Assembly: GCA_000949895.1 (NCBI GenBank)
Contig: JWIT01000028.1
Location: 52,046 to 116,045 of the forward strand
Length of the DNA stretch: 64,000 bases
Direction: 5' to 3'
Source of the DNA: Agrobacterium arsenijevicii
GTDB taxonomy: Bacteria; Pseudomonadota; Alphaproteobacteria; Rhizobiales; Rhizobiaceae
A program made the position numbers and the translations under genes. A model generated the notes under the pieces. That model was given only the letters and a program-made list of their open reading frames with translations, had not been told where the DNA came from and did no database searches. The first letter of the stretch is position 1, and every line of letters begins with the position of its first letter. Of the stretch, positions 7,260-16,757 are shown in pieces.

Positions 7260-8840
7260 TCAAGGCGCAACAATCGGCGTCTTCTCGTTCGAGGCGGGAC
7301 CAATCATATCGGCGACAAGGGCGTGCTCGGTCGTGAGCGTTTGGCGGTTGTCGATATCGCTGACGATCCGACCATCTCGCATGATCAGTATCCGGTCGCT
7401 GAGCGAGATCAGCTCCGGGAGATCATCTGTAACGTAAAGGATCGAGGTGCCATGAGCGGTAAGATCTCGCAAAAGCGCGTAGATTTCACGCTTGGCTCCC
7501 ACATCCACGCCAGCGGTTGGATTCTCTATCAGAAGCAGCACCGGCTCGCGATGGATCCAGCGCGCCAATGATACCTTCTGCTGATTGCCACCGCTCAGTG
7601 TACGCAGGGGTTGACCTGAAACGGCCTTGATCCGCAGGGACACGATCATCTGTCTGGCGACATTTTGCTCACGAGCAGAACGCCAGATGCCGAATGCGTT
7701 GGAAAAACCGCGAGCGCCGGCATGACCGCTCGGCAGAGAAATGTTCGATGCGACATCCGCGGTCACGACTACCGCTTCGTTCGACCGATCACCGGGAATG
7801 AATGCGATGCCCCTTTGTTTCCGCTGGGCGATAGATCCTGCAAGCGGCATGCCCCCAAGCTCGACCGTGCCGTCCCGATGGGAGGTTACGCCCGCCAGAA
7901 CGCGCAGAAGTTGCCCCTTGCCCGATCCCAGAAGACCGCCGATACCGACGATCTCGCCCTTTCCGACGTTGAAGGAAATGTCGGTGAGGTGCGTTAAGCG
8001 TTGCCCTGCCGACGGTCGGCTGGAACGTGAAAGCCCCTTGACGACAAGAAAGGGCTCTTCATTGAGCGTCGACCTCTTGCCCGGCGTCGTGCTTTCGAAA
8101 GCCCGGCCGACCATCAACCGGTGCAATCCGGCCTCATCGAACTGAGAAATCGGCCCTTCTCCGACGATCGCACCATCCTTCAGGACGATCAGCCGATCGC
8201 AGACGTCGAAAACTTCCTGCAGGCGATGCGAAACGAAGGCCACGCCCGCGCCTTGCCTGCGAAGCCTGCCCATGCTTTCCAGAAGCCGGACCACCTCGGC
8301 ACGGCTAAGCCCGGTTGTCGGCTCGTCGAAGAGTACGAAACCGGAGGGCAACCCCAGCACTTTCGGTAACAGAATTGCCCGACAGACCTCCAGCGATTGC
8401 CGGGTGGCGAAGTCGTAGTTCAGCATCAGGTGCTTGACGTCGACCGCGATACCCATGGAACGCACGAGGTCGCGGGCAATATCAATCATCTTCGCCTTAT
8501 TCAGCACCCCAAAGCGCGTGAAACGCTTTTCATGGCCGAGGAAAAGGCTCTCATAGACAGGCAGGGCCCCGATCAGCGCGGGATCCTGAAAGATCCGCCA
8601 GATCCCGCGCTGATTGGCCTCGTAATAATTTTCCAGGGCGACCGGCGTGCCGCCGATCGCTACGGTTCCTCTGGATGGTTTCAATGTACCGGAAAGCACG
8701 TTAAGAAGCGTCGACTTGCCAGCTCCATTTTCCCCAACGATACCGACAACCTCTCCCGACCGGATCGCGAGGTTTATATCGCGAAGGGCGGGCGAAGGAC
8801 CAAAGGAATGGGTGAGGCTCTCGACGCTCAGAATGGACAT
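7260..8840 (-). CDS. sugar-type ABC transporter ATPase (RbsA/XylG family, two nucleotide-binding halves)
   Basis: A 526-residue tandem ATPase. The first half has an intact Walker A (GENGAGKST) and Walker B (FVLFDEPTTGLS). The second half has a degenerate Walker A (GLLGSGKGQ) with a canonical LSGGNQQKVSLARW signature, as is usual for RbsA. The first half lacks a recognisable LSxGQ signature (ATRQSLEVCRAIL occupies that place). The start is ATG 8840 (MSILSVESLTHSF), 2 bases after the binding-protein stop; the open frame upstream of it is an artefact overlapping that gene. Confidence 0.87.
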   Translation of the reverse strand: MSILSVESLTHSFGPSPALRDINLAIRSGEVVGIVGENGAGKSTLLNVLSGTLKPSRGTVAIGGTPVALENYYEANQRGIWRIFQDPALIGALPVYESLFLGHEKRFTRFGVLNKAKMIDIARDLVRSMGIAVDVKHLMLNYDFATRQSLEVCRAILLPKVLGLPSGFVLFDEPTTGLSRAEVVRLLESMGRLRRQGAGVAFVSHRLQEVFDVCDRLIVLKDGAIVGEGPISQFDEAGLHRLMVGRAFESTTPGKRSTLNEEPFLVVKGLSRSSRPSAGQRLTHLTDISFNVGKGEIVGIGGLLGSGKGQLLRVLAGVTSHRDGTVELGGMPLAGSIAQRKQRGIAFIPGDRSNEAVVVTADVASNISLPSGHAGARGFSNAFGIWRSAREQNVARQMIVSLRIKAVSGQPLRTLSGGNQQKVSLARWIHREPVLLLIENPTAGVDVGAKREIYALLRDLTAHGTSILYVTDDLPELISLSDRILIMRDGRIVSDIDNRQTLTTEHALVADMIGPASNEKTPIVAP

Positions 8841-8842
8841 TC

Positions 8843-10150
8843 TCAGGCCTTGATGCCCTTGAAGCTGAAGTCGTCCAGCTTGAGTTTGTAGGCGCTCTCG
8901 TAGCGCTTCGTGACAGCGTCGAACTCGCCCGTTTCGATAGACTTGGCATAGTCTGCCTGAGGTCGGTAATCTGCAGGCTTCTCGATGCCGGTGGCAGTGA
9001 AGTAGTCGTCGTACCTGATCGGGGCGAGCGGCGCCTGAGGGTCCCATTTGTCGCCGCTGATAACATGCGACAGCAGCTTCGGATCGAAGGGCAGGTTCGG
9101 ATTGTCCACGTAGCGCGCCAGAACACCATCAACATTGTCTTTGGTGACGAGAAGCCCATTGAACCCCACGAACCTTTCCGGGGCGGACGCCTCATAGCCG
9201 TTCAGAGCATCGAAGAGCCGGGCGACAGCCTGGACACCGTAATAGGCCGGAGACTGGAACGCGGTGGCCGCGACTTTTCCGGCCTTGATTGCCCTGAAGA
9301 TATCGGTTGCGCCATCCGCTCCAACCGTGAGCACTTCCTCACCGGCCTCGATCTTGAGACCGCGCAGCGCTGCCAGAACCCCGGTCAGCGATCCATCATT
9401 CTGGGCGATAATGCCGTTGGGCACGCCGTGGCGGGCGATGAGGTCCTCGGTCGCTTTCTGCCCTTCCTCGGCGCTCCAATTGCCTGGCAGACTTCCGGCG
9501 ATCGTTACACCGGGAAATTCGGCAAGCGCACGCTTCACGGCCGCCGTGCGCAGATTGTCGTAGGATGAACCCTTCGAACCGGTGATATGCAGGAATTTGG
9601 CGTCCGGCCCGAACTTCTTCACCGCCAGGCCAATGGTGTATTTGACGGCTTCATACATATTACCGCCGCGATTTCCGTCCTCACGCGCAACGATTGCCTG
9701 CGCAAAGCCGGTTCCGGCGTCAATCGGAGATGTCCAGGGAATGTTGTTGCCGACATTGACCACATAGCCGCCGCCCTCTTGCGCTGTCCGGGCAATCCGC
9801 TTCAGACTGCTCCCGTCGGCGCTGACGATGAGGAAGAGTTTTGCACCTGCCGCAGCGGCGGACTGCGCCTGCGTAACGGCCGTGCCATCGTTGAGGTTGA
9901 ACGTCGTCGAACTATAGGGAAGGCCGAGAACAGCTGCGGCCCGCTTTGCCGCATCGTTGATGATGGTGTTCCATTCATTGCTCAGCAGCAAAAGCTGATG
10001 CAGCGGAGCGGATTTAAAACTCTGAGCGCGTGCTTCCCAGCTGGGCAGAAATCCACTTCCCGCCACGGCAAGACCCGCCCCTGCCTGGAGCAGACGGCGG
10101 CGAGAAAGCGAGCTTGATAAGGGTGAAGAAGTTACTTTAGATGAAGTCAT
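8843..10150 (-). CDS. periplasmic sugar-type binding protein with Tat signal
   Basis: A 435-residue substrate-binding protein of the RbsB/Peripla_BP_4 type, unusually long for that family. The N-terminus carries a twin-arginine signal (SRRRLLQAGAGLAVAGSGF) and cleavage near ARA-QS, so it is exported folded. The core has IVSADGSSLKRIART, the NGIIAQNDGSLTGVLAAL ligand-domain motif and GADGATDIFRAIKAG. It is the first gene of the importer with the ATPase and permease downstream, and lies 132 bases after the lactonase-like gene. The ligand could be a sugar, lactone or other small polar compound. Confidence 0.83.
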   Translation of the reverse strand: MTSSKVTSSPLSSSLSRRRLLQAGAGLAVAGSGFLPSWEARAQSFKSAPLHQLLLLSNEWNTIINDAAKRAAAVLGLPYSSTTFNLNDGTAVTQAQSAAAAGAKLFLIVSADGSSLKRIARTAQEGGGYVVNVGNNIPWTSPIDAGTGFAQAIVAREDGNRGGNMYEAVKYTIGLAVKKFGPDAKFLHITGSKGSSYDNLRTAAVKRALAEFPGVTIAGSLPGNWSAEEGQKATEDLIARHGVPNGIIAQNDGSLTGVLAALRGLKIEAGEEVLTVGADGATDIFRAIKAGKVAATAFQSPAYYGVQAVARLFDALNGYEASAPERFVGFNGLLVTKDNVDGVLARYVDNPNLPFDPKLLSHVISGDKWDPQAPLAPIRYDDYFTATGIEKPADYRPQADYAKSIETGEFDAVTKRYESAYKLKLDDFSFKGIKA

Positions 10151-10282
10151 TTGAAGGATCCTTTCATAGGGTGAATTGGCTTATGCGGTTTGAGGTAGAG
10201 GCAATTGGGCAGTTCTACTGGGGTAGTTGCCTTGGCGTTTTCACAGCCGCGGCCGCCGCCAGTTGAAGTCCTGGCGAGCTCC

Positions 10283-11113
10283 TTATTCATAAAATCCGTC
10301 CGTGGATTTGATCAGGCTCGCAAACTGCTCCCGGTCGTGACCGAAGAGGACTTTGAGAGAACGGGATTCGGCGTATTTCCTGATATAGCTGACCGTCCGA
10401 TCGTAACCGATCGTATCGTGGAGAACGCCGGCTCGGCGGGCCGGAGGACCATAATTTGTGGCGGTGTAACAAGCGTCTGAAACGAGCAGAAACCCGGGCC
10501 GCTTCTCAAGCTCCACGGCAATACCCAACATCCCGGCAGCATGGCCGCTTCCGAAGTTGAGCAGGGTCACTCCAGGCGCGAGTTCTCTTTCTCTCTCATC
10601 GCGACTGACAAGATCCCAGTTTCGTGGGGCCGCAAACCACGCCTCGATATCCTTGACGATGTAAGGCGACGAATGATCCCCCGTCGCGAAATACCGGACT
10701 GCGGTTGCGAATTCATCTTCATGTGCAATCAGCCTCGACTTTCCGAAATACTCGACGCAACCGGCGTGATCATTGTGAAGATGCGACAGGACCACCGTCG
10801 AAATATCGTCCGGTGAAAGGCCGAGCTGCCTCAGCCGTTCCGGCAGATTGCATTCCGACGCCCCGATATAGGGCGCGTTCAGTTGCGATTGCGCGGGCCA
10901 CCGGCCATTCGTTCCCATGCATTCCGGGTGACATCCTGTGTCGTAGAGGACCGTGGCATCGGTGCATTGGATGAGGTAGGCGGAGACCGGAATGTCGATC
11001 AGACGACTACTCACCGTCGGCTTCTGCGGCGTGACAAAAGTGGAGTTGGCGATGATGAAGTTTTCGTCGACACGAATTTCACCCAGGTCGAGAACGAACA
11101 GCTTATTTCCCAT
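10283..11113 (-). CDS. metallo-beta-lactamase-fold lactonase-like hydrolase
   Basis: A 276-residue MBL-fold enzyme. The zinc-binding motif HLHNDHAG is at ~110-117, with further ligands in FGSGHAAGML (His), LVSDACY (Asp) and the late LFGHD (His). This pattern and length match the AttM/BlcC and AiiA-type N-acyl-homoserine lactonases that occur on Agrobacterium plasmids. It lies between a DszC-like flavoprotein and a sugar-type importer on the same strand, which suggests opening a lactone product of the pathway as much as quorum quenching. Family certain, substrate not. Confidence 0.78.
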   Translation of the reverse strand: MGNKLFVLDLGEIRVDENFIIANSTFVTPQKPTVSSRLIDIPVSAYLIQCTDATVLYDTGCHPECMGTNGRWPAQSQLNAPYIGASECNLPERLRQLGLSPDDISTVVLSHLHNDHAGCVEYFGKSRLIAHEDEFATAVRYFATGDHSSPYIVKDIEAWFAAPRNWDLVSRDERERELAPGVTLLNFGSGHAAGMLGIAVELEKRPGFLLVSDACYTATNYGPPARRAGVLHDTIGYDRTVSYIRKYAESRSLKVLFGHDREQFASLIKSTDGFYE

Positions 11114-11192
11114 AAGATCTCCTAATTAAGTCACGCGATCTGGTTCAGCGCCGGCTGAGGTGAGGTTGACCAGCCTCGACGCGAAACATCCG

Positions 11193-12407
11193 CTAGGCCT
11201 TTCCAATGCCGGTGGTCCAAAGATCCGGCGGCAGGCTGCGGTTAACCGCGAAATCACCGATCTGACGCTCCTTGTAGATGACCGGATTGTGGGAGGAGAT
11301 GGCGCGGGCGTTTCGCCAATAGCGATCCAGCCCCAACTCGTTGCTGAGCGCAGACGCTCCCAGTCCGTCGAAGAGGACGGTCGTCGCATCGAGGATGAGT
11401 TGGTGGACGACGACCTGTGCCTGGTAAATCTGCACCTCGAGTTTGCCGATCTCCGTTCTTTCCCTGCAGCCTTTAGCAACAGCGCGGTGATAGGCGTCGG
11501 CGGCTGAAAGTACGATCGAGTTTGCCCCGTGCGCATTGGCAAACACCTTACCGACGAGCTGGAGCACCTGCGGATCGTCGCTCGCGGTGCTGGCAGCCGC
11601 GTGGGAATATGTCCGTTTGCGTGACCGCACATAGTCCGCAACGGCAGTGGACGCCCCCCGCCCGATTCCGACAAGCGTTGCCAGATGGGCCAATTGAGCG
11701 AAGGCCGTCAGGAACGGCCACCGCGATGCCGATGGCGCAATATCGTCATCGTGCAGAAGGACCTGATCGAATACGGCGGTCCCACTGGCGGTCAGTCTCT
11801 GTCCGAAACCGTTCCAGTCATCGACAATGGACGTTCCTGGCGCCGTCGTTTTTATAAGCGCTATGATCAGCTCGTCAGCATTGTTCAAGCCGCTGACAGT
11901 CATCCATTCCGAGAACAGAGCGCCGGTCGTATAGAATTTCTGGCCGTTGAGACGATGGCCCTCATTGGTTTTTATGATGGAAGTCGAAAATTTGCCAAGC
12001 GTGGCATTTCCAACCTCCGTCGCTGCAGCGGAGATGATCTCCCCGGATCCGATGATGTCGATGCAACGCCTCGTCCAGGCGTTGGATGGTTCGTCGAGAA
12101 GCTGTCCGAGCAATCCGAAATGGGCGCGGAAGATCTGCGCGACATTCGAGTCTGCCTCTGCAAGCTCGACGAGCAATGCAAGGAGTTCCAGCGGTGTCGC
12201 TCCCAAACCGCCTTTATCTTTGGGGAGAAGCAGCGCACCGAATTTGAGCGCTTTCAGCCTTGCGACTTCATCGCGCGGGAGTGTGCGTGTCGCATCTCTT
12301 TGGCGCGAGCCTTCGGCGATTTCGGCGAACACCGGCCGGAAAATTGCCACGAGTGTGCGGAATGCGGGTGTGTCGATTGTCGGCCAGGTATGAGGATGAT
12401 GGGTCAA
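11193..12407 (-). CDS. acyl-CoA dehydrogenase-fold flavoprotein, DszC/SfnB-like
   Basis: A 404-residue acyl-CoA-dehydrogenase-fold protein. The N-terminal helical domain (~1-125) is followed by the flavin-binding strand region with GHRLNGQKFYTTGALFS at ~150-165. The C-terminal bundle ends VIYKERQIGDFAVN. HRLNGxKxYxTGA is typical of the DszC/SfnB branch, which uses FMNH2 and O2 in sulfur or amine mono-oxygenation rather than acyl-CoA oxidation. It sits between a peptide-type importer and a lactonase-like gene, with 80-90 base gaps on each side and the same strand throughout. Confidence 0.82.
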   Translation of the reverse strand: MTHHPHTWPTIDTPAFRTLVAIFRPVFAEIAEGSRQRDATRTLPRDEVARLKALKFGALLLPKDKGGLGATPLELLALLVELAEADSNVAQIFRAHFGLLGQLLDEPSNAWTRRCIDIIGSGEIISAAATEVGNATLGKFSTSIIKTNEGHRLNGQKFYTTGALFSEWMTVSGLNNADELIIALIKTTAPGTSIVDDWNGFGQRLTASGTAVFDQVLLHDDDIAPSASRWPFLTAFAQLAHLATLVGIGRGASTAVADYVRSRKRTYSHAAASTASDDPQVLQLVGKVFANAHGANSIVLSAADAYHRAVAKGCRERTEIGKLEVQIYQAQVVVHQLILDATTVLFDGLGASALSNELGLDRYWRNARAISSHNPVIYKERQIGDFAVNRSLPPDLWTTGIGKA

Positions 12408-12495
12408 GGGCGTTCACTTACAATTTGGAAATAATGACGGTGTTGTCGCGCTACGTGGCAGGCGGCGCCTGTGGAGCCCGCCTGCCGGATAAAGC

Positions 12496-14091
12496 TCAGC
12501 TTCCCAGCCACGCAGCGGCGAAGTCGACCGAATGCCCGGACGAATCCTCGGTGTGGTTGTGCAGCGTCTTGCGATAGAGCGTCAGGTTCTGGAACTGAAC
12601 GAGGTTTACCGCCGGCAGATCGCGGTGAAGGATGTGTTGGAACCTGACGAAGTATTCTTTGCGCTTCGCCGGATCGATTTCGATCGATCCTTTCTCGAAG
12701 ATCTCATCGACCTCGGCATTGCTGTAGCCGGAGTGATTGGACCACGGCACGCCCTTCTTGATGTTCTTCGACCAGTAGCCGCGCTGGATGCCGTCCGTCG
12801 GATCATAACCGTTGGCAAGATGCTGGAGGTCGATATCGAAGGCCGCGTCGGTATAGACGCTCTTGATGTAGGTCGCGTAGTCGTAGCTCTGGATCGCCAC
12901 GTCGACGCCGATGTCGCCGAAGGCGGATCGGAGGAATTCTGCGCCGACACGGGTTGGCCCGTAGACAGGATTGTAGGTAAGGCGCAGCGCGAACCGTTTC
13001 CCATCACCACCACGCTTGTGGCCGGCCTCATCAAGAAGCGCTTCCGCCTTGGCCTTGTCGAAGGCATAGAAGCCGATACTTGGATCGTGATATTCTGCCA
13101 TCGACGGTGCAATCGCGGTCGGGGACGGCACAGCATATCCCTTCCAGACGAGACGGATGTAGTCGTCGATATTGATGGCGTGAGCGAAAGCCTGGCGAAC
13201 ACGCAGATCGCTGAGAATCGGATGATCCAGACGGAAAAACAACTGGTTCAGACTGCCTTCAAGCTCGTAACCGCGAGTCTCGACGCCGAAGCGCGGATCG
13301 TCGCCAAGGCGCTTGATCTCGTCGAGCGGCACGGGTGTGTGATAGCCTACATCGACGTCTCCCGCCTCGAAAGCCGCCCCGCGGGCGCTGACATCAACGA
13401 TAAACCGTGTCACCACAGCATCGAGCAGGGGCAGATCCTTGATCCAGTAATCGGGATTGCGTTCGAGCAGGATATGGCTGCCGCGTTCCCACTCCTTGAA
13501 CACGTAGGGGCCCGTGCCTATCGGTTTTGCGTTATAGGGGTTCGCCCGAATATCCGTCTCTTCGTAGAGGTGTTTCGGGATGATGGGCGAAGCGATGCCG
13601 GAAAGGGCCGGCAACAGGAATGGAACCGGTGTCTTGAACTGGGCGACGACCGTCAGTGGATCGGGCGTGTCGATCTTTTCGAGCGATGCAAACGTCACAC
13701 GCCGGCGCGGATGGGTTTCCTTCAACGTCAGCAGCGAGAATGCAACGTCCGCGGAGGTGAACGGTTGACCGTCATGCCACTTGATGCCCGGGCGCAGGTG
13801 AAAAGTGTAGGTCTTTCCATCCGCGCTGATATCCCAGCTCTCCGCAAGATGTGGTTTGAAGGTCCGGTCGAAACTGACCTTCAACAACCCTTCGATGACA
13901 CGGGAACCGACGCCGGCGTTGCCGGTGTTCTGGAACAATTCGATGAGCATGGCGGGTTCGCTGGCGGCGACGATGCGGGCGGTACCGCCACGCACCGGCG
14001 TAGTTTGAGCGAACGAAATACCGGGTATGGCGGTACCCAATGCGCCGATTCCGAGGGCGGCGTTGAACGTCCGGCGCGACAGTTTGATCAT
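12496..14091 (-). CDS. peptide/nickel-type ABC binding protein (SBP family 5)
   Basis: A 531-residue periplasmic binding protein. The Tat-like signal (SRRTFNAALGIGAL) is followed by cleavage near SFAQ-TT. The family-5 core has LAESWDISADGKTYTFHLRP, then WHDGQPFTSADVAFSL. Length and motifs are those of DppA/OppA-type proteins, which in rhizobia also bind opines, glycosides and xenobiotics. It is followed by its ATPase and permeases upstream on the map, forming a complete importer inside the monooxygenase operon. Confidence 0.87.
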   Translation of the reverse strand: MIKLSRRTFNAALGIGALGTAIPGISFAQTTPVRGGTARIVAASEPAMLIELFQNTGNAGVGSRVIEGLLKVSFDRTFKPHLAESWDISADGKTYTFHLRPGIKWHDGQPFTSADVAFSLLTLKETHPRRRVTFASLEKIDTPDPLTVVAQFKTPVPFLLPALSGIASPIIPKHLYEETDIRANPYNAKPIGTGPYVFKEWERGSHILLERNPDYWIKDLPLLDAVVTRFIVDVSARGAAFEAGDVDVGYHTPVPLDEIKRLGDDPRFGVETRGYELEGSLNQLFFRLDHPILSDLRVRQAFAHAINIDDYIRLVWKGYAVPSPTAIAPSMAEYHDPSIGFYAFDKAKAEALLDEAGHKRGGDGKRFALRLTYNPVYGPTRVGAEFLRSAFGDIGVDVAIQSYDYATYIKSVYTDAAFDIDLQHLANGYDPTDGIQRGYWSKNIKKGVPWSNHSGYSNAEVDEIFEKGSIEIDPAKRKEYFVRFQHILHRDLPAVNLVQFQNLTLYRKTLHNHTEDSSGHSVDFAAAWLGS

Positions 14092-14148
14092 GAAATTCTC
14101 CTGGCTCGTGAAGTTTCGGGTTCTGTTGTTTTAGGGAGTCCGTTGCCG

Positions 14149-15819
14149 TTACGAAGCTGCTGCGATCAGCTTCCTCGTGTATTCATGGGAGGGATTGCTC
14201 CATAGATTTTGGTGGTTGCCGCGCTCGATGATGTGTCCATCCTTCATGACCATGATCCTGTCCGAGATGTATTTCACGACAGCCAGATCGTGGGAGATGA
14301 AGAGATAGGAAAGACCGGCTTCCTCCTTGAGATCGGCAAGCAAGTTGAGAATTTGCGCCTGAACGGACACGTCGAGTGCCGATACCGGTTCGTCGCAGAT
14401 GACGAGCGAGGGCCGCACGATCAGGGCTCTGGCAATCGCGATCCGTTGACGCTGCCCACCGGAGAATTCATGGGGAAAGCGCTCCACCGCCGAACGTGGC
14501 AGGCGGACCTGGTCGAGAGCTTCGCTTATGCGCGATTGCCTGTCGGCGGAATTGCGATACTTGTGTGCATGCAGCACGCTATCGAGAATATCTCCAACGG
14601 TCCGGCGCGGGTTTAGGGAAGAATAAGGATCCTGGAAGATCATCTGCACGCGCCCGCGGAAGGCGCGCAGGTCGGCTCCACCTGCGTGGGTGATGTCCTG
14701 ACCTTCGAATAGGATCTGTCCGCCGGCAACGGGTATCAGACGGCTGAGCGCCTTTGAAAGCGAAGACTTGCCGCTACCGGATTCTCCGACCAGCCCGAGC
14801 GTTTCGCCGCGCAGGAGTTCGAAGGTCACACGATCGACGGCAGGCGGTGTCTTGCTAGCGGGGTCATAGCGAACCGTGAGATCCTCGACTTCCAGAAGCG
14901 CATCTGCCGTTGCATTGGTGCGCGGTTCCGCTGCAACCGGCGGGCTACGGATCTCGAAGCTGGTTGTGCCGTTGCTGTTCCTGTGGGTCCGGATCTCGTT
15001 CAGCCGCTCCGATGAAGCGTGGCGCCCATCGCCGAGACGGATCGATGCGCCGATCAGCCCTTTCGTGTAGGGATGCTGGCTCTCCTGAAACAGATGCTCT
15101 GCCTTGAGCTCTTCCATCCTTTTGCCGTTGTGCATGACGACCACGCGGTCGGTCCAGCGCGACACCAGTGTCAGATCGTGGGAGATGAGAAGCAGGCCCA
15201 TGGACAGATCGCGCCGAAGACGATCGATCAATTCGAGGATCTGGCTCTGGATCGTCGAGTCGAGAGCCGTGGTCGGTTCGTCTGCGATCAGCAGGAGCGG
15301 CGTGAGCGCGATCGCCTGGGCGATCATGGCACGCTGTCTCTGGCCCCCGGACAGTTCGTGTGGATAGGACGCGATACGACGGTGTGGTTCCGGCATTGAC
15401 ACCAGATCGAGTAATTCCAGAACCCGCGAACGTGCAGCCTTCCGGGACAGCCGTTCATGGGCGTGCAGTACCTCGGCGATCTGGTCTCCGACCGTATAGA
15501 CCGGATTGAGAGCGCTCATCGGCTCCTGGAAGATCATGCCGATCCGGGGTCCGAGAATGGGCCGCCATGCCTTGGGTGGGAGGCGGAAGAGATCCAGGCC
15601 ATCGAAGGTCACCTCGCCGCTGCTGGACGCTTCGTCCGGCAGGAGGTTGGACAGCGCAAGGGCAGTCGTGCTTTTCCCGCAACCGGATTCGCCGACCAGA
15701 GCGACAGCCTCGCCGGCGGCGATGTCGAAGGAAAGGTTCTCGACGGCAACCGCTTCACCGCTCCGGCTGTGATATCGGACTGAGAGGTCGCGGACACCAA
15801 GCAAAGGTATCGCCATCAT
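14149..15819 (-). CDS. peptide-type ABC ATPase, fused DppD-DppF halves
   Basis: 556 residues containing two complete nucleotide-binding domains. Half one has GESGCGKSTT, LSGGQRQRAMIAQAI and LLIADEPTTALD. Half two has GESGSGKSS, FSGGQRQRIAIARAL and LVICDEPVSALD. Each is followed by an oligopeptide-type C-terminal extension. Such DppDF fusions are common in alphaproteobacteria. The start is ATG 15819, whose ATG overlaps the permease TGA; the longer open frame is not used. It powers the two permeases encoded just upstream. Confidence 0.88.
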   Translation of the reverse strand: MMAIPLLGVRDLSVRYHSRSGEAVAVENLSFDIAAGEAVALVGESGCGKSTTALALSNLLPDEASSSGEVTFDGLDLFRLPPKAWRPILGPRIGMIFQEPMSALNPVYTVGDQIAEVLHAHERLSRKAARSRVLELLDLVSMPEPHRRIASYPHELSGGQRQRAMIAQAIALTPLLLIADEPTTALDSTIQSQILELIDRLRRDLSMGLLLISHDLTLVSRWTDRVVVMHNGKRMEELKAEHLFQESQHPYTKGLIGASIRLGDGRHASSERLNEIRTHRNSNGTTSFEIRSPPVAAEPRTNATADALLEVEDLTVRYDPASKTPPAVDRVTFELLRGETLGLVGESGSGKSSLSKALSRLIPVAGGQILFEGQDITHAGGADLRAFRGRVQMIFQDPYSSLNPRRTVGDILDSVLHAHKYRNSADRQSRISEALDQVRLPRSAVERFPHEFSGGQRQRIAIARALIVRPSLVICDEPVSALDVSVQAQILNLLADLKEEAGLSYLFISHDLAVVKYISDRIMVMKDGHIIERGNHQNLWSNPSHEYTRKLIAAAS

Positions 15820-16757
15820 TCCACTGCTTTCCGCGAGCGGACTTTGCGCCTGATCCGCGGGTTGAGCGCGTCGTTGAGGCCATCCCCGATGAGGTTGAGC
15901 GCCAGCACGGTGAGGACGATGCACCCACCGGGCATGAGCGTGAGGTACCAGTGGCTGCGGATCACCTCGCGGCTGGCGCCGATCATTGATCCCCAGGTGA
16001 CGGTATTCGGATCGCTAAGCCCCATGAAGGACAGCGCAGATTCCATCAGGATCGCCGAGGCAACCATGATCGATGAGACCACGATGAGCGAGGGCAGGGC
16101 GTTGGGCAGGATTTCCTGCAGAATGATCCGTGGCGCCGAAATGCCAGACGCCCTGGCAGCCATGACGAAATCCTTCTCCCGGATCGAGCGGAACTCGGCG
16201 CGGGTAAGACGCGCGATCATCGCCCAGGACACAAGTGCGATGCCGACGATGACCGTACCGATTGTCGGTGTCGCGAAGGCGACGAGAACGACCAGCAGGA
16301 CGAAGCTAGGAATGGTCTGGAATATCTCGATGAACCGGACGATGAGATCGTCGATCCAGCCGCCGCAATAGCCGGCGATGGCTCCAATAAGTCCACCGAA
16401 CACCAGACCGAGAATTGTTGCGGAAATCCCCACCAGCAGCGAGACACGGGCGCCATGTACCAGTCCCGCCCAGACGCTTCGACCGAGTGAATCCGTGCCG
16501 AGTAGAAAGTCCGGATTTTCTCCGGGCCAAAGACGCTCAGGGCCGACAATCGACTGCGGATCGCCCGGAGCCAGCCACGGGGCCAACAGCGCCAGGAGCA
16601 TTATAATGCTGAGTGTCATGAGACCGGCTGTCGCGCCCGGGTTCGAGAGAAAGTCGCGCAGGACCGAGCGCGCAATGACAGGATTGCCGATGTTGCTCCA
16701 GGGGGCTTCACCGGCTGCCATGCGTGCGGTTGAGGATTCGATATCGAAGCCGCTCAT
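15816..16757 (-). CDS. peptide-type ABC permease (DppC-like)
   Basis: A 313-residue inner-membrane permease. About six hydrophobic segments start at MTLSIIMLLALLAPWLAPG. The family motif DFLLGTDSLGRSVWAGLVHG is at ~75-95, and an EAA-type loop (MAARASGISAPRIILQEILP) contacts the ATPase. The start is ATG 16757, which overlaps the TGA of the preceding permease; upstream in-frame codons belong to the other gene's antisense reading. It pairs with the DppB-like gene. Confidence 0.87.
   Translation of the reverse strand: MSGFDIESSTARMAAGEAPWSNIGNPVIARSVLRDFLSNPGATAGLMTLSIIMLLALLAPWLAPGDPQSIVGPERLWPGENPDFLLGTDSLGRSVWAGLVHGARVSLLVGISATILGLVFGGLIGAIAGYCGGWIDDLIVRFIEIFQTIPSFVLLVVLVAFATPTIGTVIVGIALVSWAMIARLTRAEFRSIREKDFVMAARASGISAPRIILQEILPNALPSLIVVSSIMVASAILMESALSFMGLSDPNTVTWGSMIGASREVIRSHWYLTLMPGGCIVLTVLALNLIGDGLNDALNPRIRRKVRSRKAVE

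Noticed and set aside
12532..14205. A 557-residue plus-strand ORF antisense to the peptide-binding protein gene
   Set aside because: It mirrors a clear family-5 binding protein with Tat signal on the other strand. Its composition is that of antisense high-GC DNA.
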